A DNA stretch of 64,000 nucleotides. It comes from Moniliella sp. 'wahieum'. Lineage: Eukaryota > Basidiomycota > Moniliellomycetes > Moniliellales > Moniliellaceae. The stretch lies in contig RSEE01000003.1 of NCBI GenBank assembly GCA_003971905.1, positions 930,001 through 994,000 on the forward strand. The letters are read 5' to 3'. The first letter of the stretch is position 1. Each line of letters opens with the position of its first letter. The translations under genes were made by a program, and so were the position numbers. This document shows positions 58,121 to 64,000 of this stretch, piece by piece. The notes below the pieces were generated by a model. That model was not told where the DNA came from. It saw only the letters and a program-made list of their open reading frames with translations, and searched no databases.

Positions 58121-61073
58121 ATGTCCACACGGACTTTTCACTCCCTCTCTCAATCCCACCATCGCCTCTACCACCACCTCCTATCCCGACTCGTCCACCA
58201 CCACCACCGACTCGCTCTTGCGCGCTGACCCTCCCGAAGATGAGAGTGTGCCTGCGGCAGCCAACGCAGTCGTCGTAAGGGATGCAGGTGAAGCTGAAAC
58301 TGCAAATGAGAATGCGGTTACGCTGGCTCCGCGCCAAGGATGGACCATCGAGCGTGCGCATGGGTGGGCCGACAAGGCGTCCAAAGGCCTTACCGCCGCC
58401 ACACTTACCCACCAAGCTGGGTTTATCGCTGCCAAGGCCGGGACGAGACTGGGCTTGGAATTGCGCGCTTTGCGACCAAGGCATCGCTTACGCTGCCTGC
58501 CATGGCTGTTGATGCGGCCATGGGGACCGTTCCTGCCAATCCTTGGTCCAGCGATCCCTCCAGTCGTGGGCGGGTCTCCGTGTCAGGCGCTGCAGGGGCC
58601 AGTGTCGACGCTCTGTTCAACTTTGTGGATGCCATTACCCATGGCTCGATTGGCCTGGGGGAAAGCGTGTCTGATATGGGTCTGGCGGCGACCCAGCGCG
58701 GTGTGGAACAGATCAAAACCGCCTTGTCGAGCGATGTGGTGCGCTCCCTAGCCACCTTTCGATTGCTCAAGTGGGTACCCCCTCGCACCGTCCTGCCGCT
58801 TGTTCCCATACTTACTCTCTCCCCTACCTTGCAGATCCGAATGGAACGACACGACCGATGAGCGTCTCCCTCCTGGTGGGCTTCCCGCGTTTGACAATGT
58901 CACCATTGCGCGGGCGCGCGCTCTGTTGGATCTCCATCCAGACCGTCAACCGACCCCAAGTGGAACGTGACATTCTGGCCGAAATGACGTTGGTGCGGCA
59001 AAGCGATTTTAACCGCTCCTCCAGCTCTAAGTCAAGCGAGGAGGTGGAAACCGACATGTCGGAACACGACGTGCGGGCTCTCAGTGCGGCGCACCGGGTT
59101 CAGCGGCTGGTCACGCATGCGCGCCTCATGTTAGCAGTGTACGGAGGCGCATTTATGCTCCTCCTCGACCAACATCCCGATGGGATCCGTACCCTTCCCG
59201 AACAAACCAACGAGGCCGTGTTGTTTGTTCGAGACTGCCTTACCCGTGGAAATGCAGTGTTGGGCCGGACCTACGAGTTGCCACGGTTGCCCGCCGCTGC
59301 AGCCGAGGGGGAAAGCTACTACACTGACGAGCCCCACGTGACTTTTCTCACCCTTCTTCCTGGAACATGGACGGCATCCCGTACGCGCAACTCCTCCGTG
59401 GCGATTTGGACGACAGTCTTCTGCATGTCGCGGCGGGCGTGGAGGCGTCAAATGCGGTACGAGGGTCGTACGATACCTTGGACAACCCCATGGTGGAAAT
59501 TGCCCCGGAAGACTTGGACCAAGAAGCCGAGCTGGATGCAACCATGGGCGCCGATGGTGTGCCGACGACAACCAGTCGTCCACGGTACTATGTTATCACC
59601 AGCGACCATAGCCGCAAGATCACCCTTGTTCTTCGTGGCACCGTCACCGCGGGCGACGTGGCGACCGACTTGACCTGTTGTGCGGTACCGGCCTCCCGCT
59701 TGGGCTCTCACCTCCCGCCCAACTCGAAAGCGCACGAGGGCGTGCTCAATACGGCCTTGGCGCTCGGTCTGCCCGGACGGCCATTGCATGCAGCGGTGTG
59801 GAAACAGCTCCAAGCCCATCCCGACTACGACATTGAGTTGGTGGGCCACTCGCTCGGGGCAGCGGTGGTGGCGGCCCTGAGTGTTCTCTGGGGCGATCCA
59901 AGCACGGGCAAGACGCTGCTCTCGATCGAGCGGGCAGGGCGGCACGTGGTTGCTCCTATTCCCGGCGCAACCGAGGCGGCGATCCGTACGCGCTCGATCC
60001 ATGCGTTCGCCTACGCTTGCCCACCTACTTTTGATCCTGTCTTGGCCGAGTACTGCAAACCGATTGTTACGGCGTTTGTGTGCAACCACGACCTTGTGCC
60101 GCGCCTGAGCCACGAATCGGTTCTGAGCATTCGCAACGCCATTGCCTGGATCAGTTATTGGGACACGGAGGCTAACCGCCCGGCCCAACCGACATCTGTC
60201 CAACCCACCCCGGAACCCATCGTCACTGAGCCCGACGATGCCCAGTCGTTCGATGGTTCCATCGCATCGACAGTCTCTCCCTCGGTGGAGCAAGACGGAG
60301 GATGCTCCCACCTCGACGAGCGGAGCGACTCCTGCGGTAGCCACCTGTCCCGTGGCCAACTTTAGCACCCTGACCCTCCTGCGCCAAACGTTGGAACACC
60401 AAAGCGGCCGCCTTGGTGGCCCCCTTACCAAGGCACGAGTGGAATTTGAAAAGTCGACACGCACCCTCTACAATGCGCTGCGCACCAAGGCCCCCGTTCC
60501 TCAACTCGTCATTCCCGGCCGCGTGTTTGCTGCGTACGATCGAAACGCGCTGCTTATCCCGCCCGACAGCTTTGCTGCCTCGCCCACCGAAACCTTGCCG
60601 GCCACATCCGCCACCTCGGCCGCGTCCGCCACCCGCCCGCATCGGTGCAGGCTCGCATCTACGAAGTGACAGGCGATCGTTCCAACGCGTTTGGTCAAAT
60701 CCTCTTTGGCTCGGGCATGCTCGAAGCCCACTTTCCTCGGGTGTATGCACGTGTGCTGACGCAGCTGTTGGACGTGACGCGCACTGCTTCCCCTCCCGCT
60801 TCCGCCTCCGCTTCGGCTGCGGCCTCTTCATCCCCCTCCTTGGACCCTGCCCACGCCACGGCGATACCGGCCTCCGCCGCTGCTACAGCGCCAGAGCCCG
60901 ACCTCTCCTCGGCCCTGGAAACCGCGACGGCACTGGCTACTGCCGGTGCCGCCCAGGCCGATTGGGAACGGAAACGGGAACGGGAACGGGAACGGGATGC
61001 GAGTCCCGAGGACCAGTTCCATGACGCTGTGGCCGTGCTGGATTCCGAAGTGACGGTAAGCGGACTGGCGTGA
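58121..61073 (+). CDS. Class 3 lipase, sn1-specific diacylglycerol-lipase-like
   Basis: The alpha/beta-hydrolase core reads YYVITSDHSRKITLVLRGT (about 59590), a DVATDL loop, KAHEGVLNTAL, the nucleophile elbow IELVGHSLGAAVVAALS (about 59833) and IHAFAYACPPTFDP, followed by AFVCNHDLVPRLS (about 60075), which carries the Asp and dipeptide typical of lipase_3. An N-terminal 350-residue region has GWADKASKGLTAATLT and a stretch resembling fungal DAG-lipase leaders. The C-terminal region has LVIPGRVFAAYDRN (about 60510) and ILFGSGMLEAHFPRVYARVL (about 60700), the conserved end of sn1-specific DAG lipases, then an Ala/Ser/Arg tail to 61073. The intron 58771-58834 has GTGGGT and TTGCAG ends and joins LLK to SEWNDTT. 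Frame breaks are near 58160, 58465, 58960, 59370, 60360 and 60645. Confidence 0.82.
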
Positions 61074-61078
61074 AGGGT

Positions 61079-61173
61079 GAAGGTTCAAGGTTCAAGGTTT
61101 ATGTTCATGGCTGAACCAACGTTGAACGGTTGATTGCCCTTTTAACCTTGAAGGTTGAAGCTCTTGAAGCTTG
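61079..61173. repeat. Heptad arrays AAGGTTC x3 and AACCTTG/AAGGTTG/AAGCTTG
   Basis: Just after the lipase stop: AAGGTTC, AAGGTTC, AAGGTTT, then AACGTTG, AACGGTTG, and at 61144-61173 AACCTTG, AAGGTTG, AAGCTCTTG, AAGCTTG. Some units are not themselves palindromes, but AACCTTGAAGGTT is an inverted pair in the same 7-base register. Confidence 0.7.
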
Positions 61174-61193
61174 GCTAGGGACTTGGGCTCCCA

Positions 61194-61217
61194 TTTTGTT
61201 TGTTTGTTTGTTTGTTT
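61194..61217. repeat. (TTTG)n tetranucleotide run
   Basis: Five or so copies of TTTG ending in TTTTA. A similar but imperfect run lies inside the intron at about 36957-36982. Confidence 0.75.
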
Positions 61218-61873
61218 TATTGGGGGACAGGATCGCACTCCATTGCCCTGTCCCCCATGCTGCTCTGCTGGTTTGATACCTCCCTTTTTTGATGCGATAC
61301 CTCACCCTCTTTTTGTGACGAGTGAAGATGGAAATGATGTGCAGATGCACTGACTGGCGACGACCTGTTGGCTCGAGTCTGATCCTTATAAGACTCCATA
61401 GGGTACAGGGTACAAAAGAAAGCTGGGACAAAAACAGAAGTATAGTTGCGCGCGTTCAACAGAAAGGTGAGACGTACGGGGCAAGGCCACCCATATAAAC
61501 GACGCAGTCTTGGCCTGGGGAGAGGCTGTACGGCGTTGTGGAGGTTGTCGCTGCTCAGATTGGCCTCGGCATAGTGCTTGAGCACACAGAGGCTGTTTTA
61601 TTGAGCGGCGGCGCCAACACGTGGCTCTCGTCTTTTTCTGTGGGACGGGGGGGAAGCCTTTCTGCTTGGCGCTGGCGGCGAGGTTGGGCTTGAGATCGGG
61701 TCGCGCTGGATTCCAAAGAAAGAAGCCAGGATGATGGCGATAGTGATGGACATGGTTAGAATGGGCCGCTCAATGAACGTATTCTCAAGAGGGATATTCG
61801 GGTGCGATCGACTTGCACAACCCGAAGATCTCAGACCAGCAACACAACCAACACCTGGTCCTGAAATGTTCAA
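61217..61873 (-). CDS. Possible small multi-exon gene, unresolved
   Basis: On the minus strand a short hydrophobic segment (MSITIAIILASFFGIQ, about 61753) is followed by Ser/Pro/Arg text, then by ALKHYAE-like text and NLSSDNLHNAVQPL (about 61550), which ends at a good GTACGT donor (about 61478). No family was recognised and no acceptor was fixed. It could be a small membrane protein, or only non-coding sequence between the lipase and transportin genes. Confidence 0.25.
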
Positions 61874-62194
61874 CGGTGCGTTGCCCCCCGTTGCTGCTCT
61901 GTGCCTGGGTTCAACGTCAGCGAGTCAGCGTTCTTCCCGATTGAGTTTAACTCTCCTGTGGCGACCAGCAACCACGCAACCCCCCCAGAGACACCCCTTC
62001 ACTCCATGCTGGCATCTACGGCTGTCTAACCTTCGTCCCATAGTCCTACCTTTGCATGGTCTACAGCAAAAGTTGAGGTCGAGGCCGAGAAGAACGGGCG
62101 TGATTGGGGGGTGGCCCAAGATGCAAGTGCGAATGAAAGGTCGTAAGACAGGGACTGGTCCAAACAAAAACACCAACCAGGAGGCGCAGGCAAG

Positions 62195-64000
62195 TCAAAG
62201 GCCGTAGCGAGAAGCGAGCCGCTCGGCAATCAGGGGTGGGTACTGCTGCTTGCTGGCCTCCCAGTCAGCGGGACCAATCATCTGTTTGAATCCGTTGAGT
62301 ATCTGGAGCGAGACAAGAGAAGCAGAGTCAGTCGTCCGATCCTAGGACGCATCACTCAGGGAAACCAAAACCAAAAACAAAACAACAGCGCGGGAAGGAG
62401 AAATACGCACCCTGATGAAGTGGTCGTTAAGTTCCGTGCTGGGCGTTTGCCAACGCACAACGGCCATGCAAAAGTAGCCAAATGACTTGGAGATGGCATT
62501 GGGATTGAGCTCGACCATACGGCAAAAGCCACGGAAGGCCGAGTCCTTCTCTTCGTTGTCCCGAATATCCCATAACGAGGTGCACCACGCTTGGGCAAAC
62601 ATCTCGAGATGTGGCGCCACCACTTGGGGCGCCACTAAGCCCAACCGACCTAGCGTGACCGCCGCATTCTCTGTGAGAGACTTGCTGGTCCGGCCGAGCA
62701 GAAGCGGGACAAGCCGCTGGACCAGAGGTAAGATCCACGGCTTCAGCTTGTCCTCGCCTAGTTGAAGTGCGATTTCGCCTACGGCCCAGACGGCATTGTT
62801 GCACACTTGAACCGTCTCTTCTTGCGACGCCAGCTCGATTTGCCGCACCATCTCAGGCAAAATGTAGGGGAGGGAGGGCGCCAGCTGGGGGAAGGCAAAG
62901 ATGGCCAGGTCACCCAACAGCGCATACGCAGATTGACGAACGTTGCTTTCAGCCACTTGGAGACACCGCACCAGAAGCGGCATCAGGTTGTGCGATGGGT
63001 CTCCTACCAAGGGCTGCGCTTGCGCCTGCAGGCCTTGCAACAGACCCGACAACAGGTCGAGCGACGTGACGACCAAGTCGCGCTCATCCCATTCCAGTTC
63101 CACCTCCGCTCCCTCGTACCTCTGCAGCACGTCCGCCACCATCTTCACACAGCGAGCGTAGACGGTAGGAGCGTACTGGCCAAAGCCCGTTCCGGACGCG
63201 ATCGCCACCGACGACAAGCATTCCAGCAGGGGGATCAAGTCCAAGTCGTCGTCATCCAGTTGGGAATAGCGGTCCATCAGGACAGGCAAGAATGCCTGCA
63301 GATGCTCGGCACGGTTCAGCTCGGCACCAACCGCATCGGCCAGGACGCAGATGGCGTCATACAGGACCAACAGATTCTTCTGTTGGTACGTGCGAAAGGC
63401 TTGGGCCAAGGTGTGCAGGACGGGTTCGAGGTAAGGGACGATTGCTTGGCCTGCTTCCTCTACAAGGGTGGCAAAGGCACTGCAGCCAGCTTCTTGCACC
63501 CTCTTGACATTGTCCAGAGTCCGGCCCAGTAAGCCTTCCAACACGGGCGCAAAATACGCGGCCAAATGCTCGGGCGAAGCATCGATGACATACCACCGCG
63601 AGTACCGGCCAAGGGTCCAACAGGTAATGGAGCGGACCAACGACTTGCTGTCAGAGAGGGTAGTGAGGAGGAGTGGGACGAGGGCAGCAAGGTGCGGGAC
63701 CATCCCGCCGAAAGCGCCTTCGGCCACCGCGCCCAGCGCCAGCAACGCCACTTCCCTCTGCAGCCAGTCTTCACTAAACAGGCGTTCTTTCAACAGTGGT
63801 AAAAACGGTTCCAACAACGATTCTCCAAATCGGACCGCCAAAACGTCCAAGGTGGCCGCGCTGCATTTGCGCAGGTTCCACCGCTGGGCTTCTTCTTCAT
63901 CGAGATCCTCCAGATCATCTTCGTCCCATTGGTCGTCGTCGTCATCGTCATCGTCGTCATTAGCAAAGCGCGCATCGATGGCTGCGCGAGAGCGCGCTTG
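62195..64000 (-). CDS. KAP104: Transportin/karyopherin beta-2 (Kap104), C-terminal part; N-terminus beyond window
   Basis: This HEAT-repeat importin carries PY-NLS cargoes such as hnRNP proteins into the nucleus. The visible part opens inside the acidic loop (a run of nine Asp, then QWDEDDLEDLDEEEAQ at about 63940-63900), continues with WNLRKCSAATLDVLAV, then HEAT repeats: LQREVALLALGAVAEGAF, SITCWTLGRYSRWYV, YQQKNLLVLYDAICVLADAVG and VCNNAVWAVGEIALQLG. It ends with ILNGFKQMIGPADWEASKQ and ERLASRYGL at 62195. The intron 62410-62303 (GTGCGT donor, CTCCAG acceptor) separates a 36-codon last exon, too short to stand out as an open frame. The frame is clean over 1.7 kb. The acidic loop, which releases cargo on RanGTP binding, is coded by an imperfect gac/gat run. 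Confidence 0.95.

Noticed and set aside
62204..62260. Premature stop near the transportin C-terminus
   Set aside because: I first read the wrong frame; the spliced last exon runs cleanly to ERLASRYGL with no break.

Overview
The window is eukaryotic and fungal, most likely from a GC-rich basidiomycete; smut-like or yeast-like lineages would fit, but the genus cannot be fixed. The evidence is spliceosomal introns of about 55-120 bases with GTACGT-type donors, a PDR-class ABC transporter with the fungal Walker A variant [10 protein letters not shown], vacuolar proteinase A, Ldb17/SPIN90, a DysF peroxin, a PXB/DUF3818 protein, Psy2/SMEK, a Yop1-type REEP protein and a transportin with its acidic loop. 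No bacterial or viral gene was seen.

Layout from left to right: 3' end of a fungal-type transcription factor (<1-1362, +); TRAPP-II subunit Trs130/TRAPPC10 (1583-6205, +); Ldb17/SPIN90 (9408-6386, -); a Rec114-like meiotic protein carrying a tandem duplication (9847-14121, +); PDR multidrug transporter (19696-14993, -); a 7.6-kb gene-free block with palindromic heptad arrays and an AT-richer core lying between two diverged inverted repeats (20.1-27.7 kb); Pex30-like DysF peroxin (27726-29385, +); a Pmp3-like proteolipid (31163-30707, -); intergenic DNA with a duplicated segment; PXB/DUF3818 protein (37809-33154, -); NADP alcohol dehydrogenase (39740-38693, -); a second heptad-rich gap (39.9-42.1 kb); valyl-tRNA synthetase (45461-42149, -); an unrecognised protein (46710-45672, -); PP4 regulatory subunit Psy2/SMEK (51095-47293, -); Yop1/REEP (53993-52563, -); proteinase A (56037-54706, -); Dcg1-like racemase (56485-57298, +); class 3 diacylglycerol-lipase-like protein (58121-61073, +); transportin (from beyond the right edge to 62195, -).

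The genes do not form a pathway. They are mostly dispersed housekeeping genes for membrane traffic and organelle shaping (TRAPPC10, Ldb17, DysF peroxin, PXB/DUF3818, Yop1), nuclear import, translation, vacuolar proteolysis and signalling. Only the transporter, the dehydrogenase and proteinase A have an obvious TATA box about 100-130 bases upstream of the start.

Two properties dominate. First, nearly every conserved gene has one- or two-base indels that break the frame inside invariant motifs, often in homopolymers. This looks like an unpolished long-read assembly, so coordinates below are gene spans and not clean open frames. Second, the intergenic DNA is full of short tandem arrays with one grammar: a four-base palindrome plus TGA (or TCA) repeated every 7 bases. 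Many different palindromes are used, and arrays sometimes change palindrome without leaving the 7-base register. I know of no described element with this structure, and it is the most unusual signal in the window.
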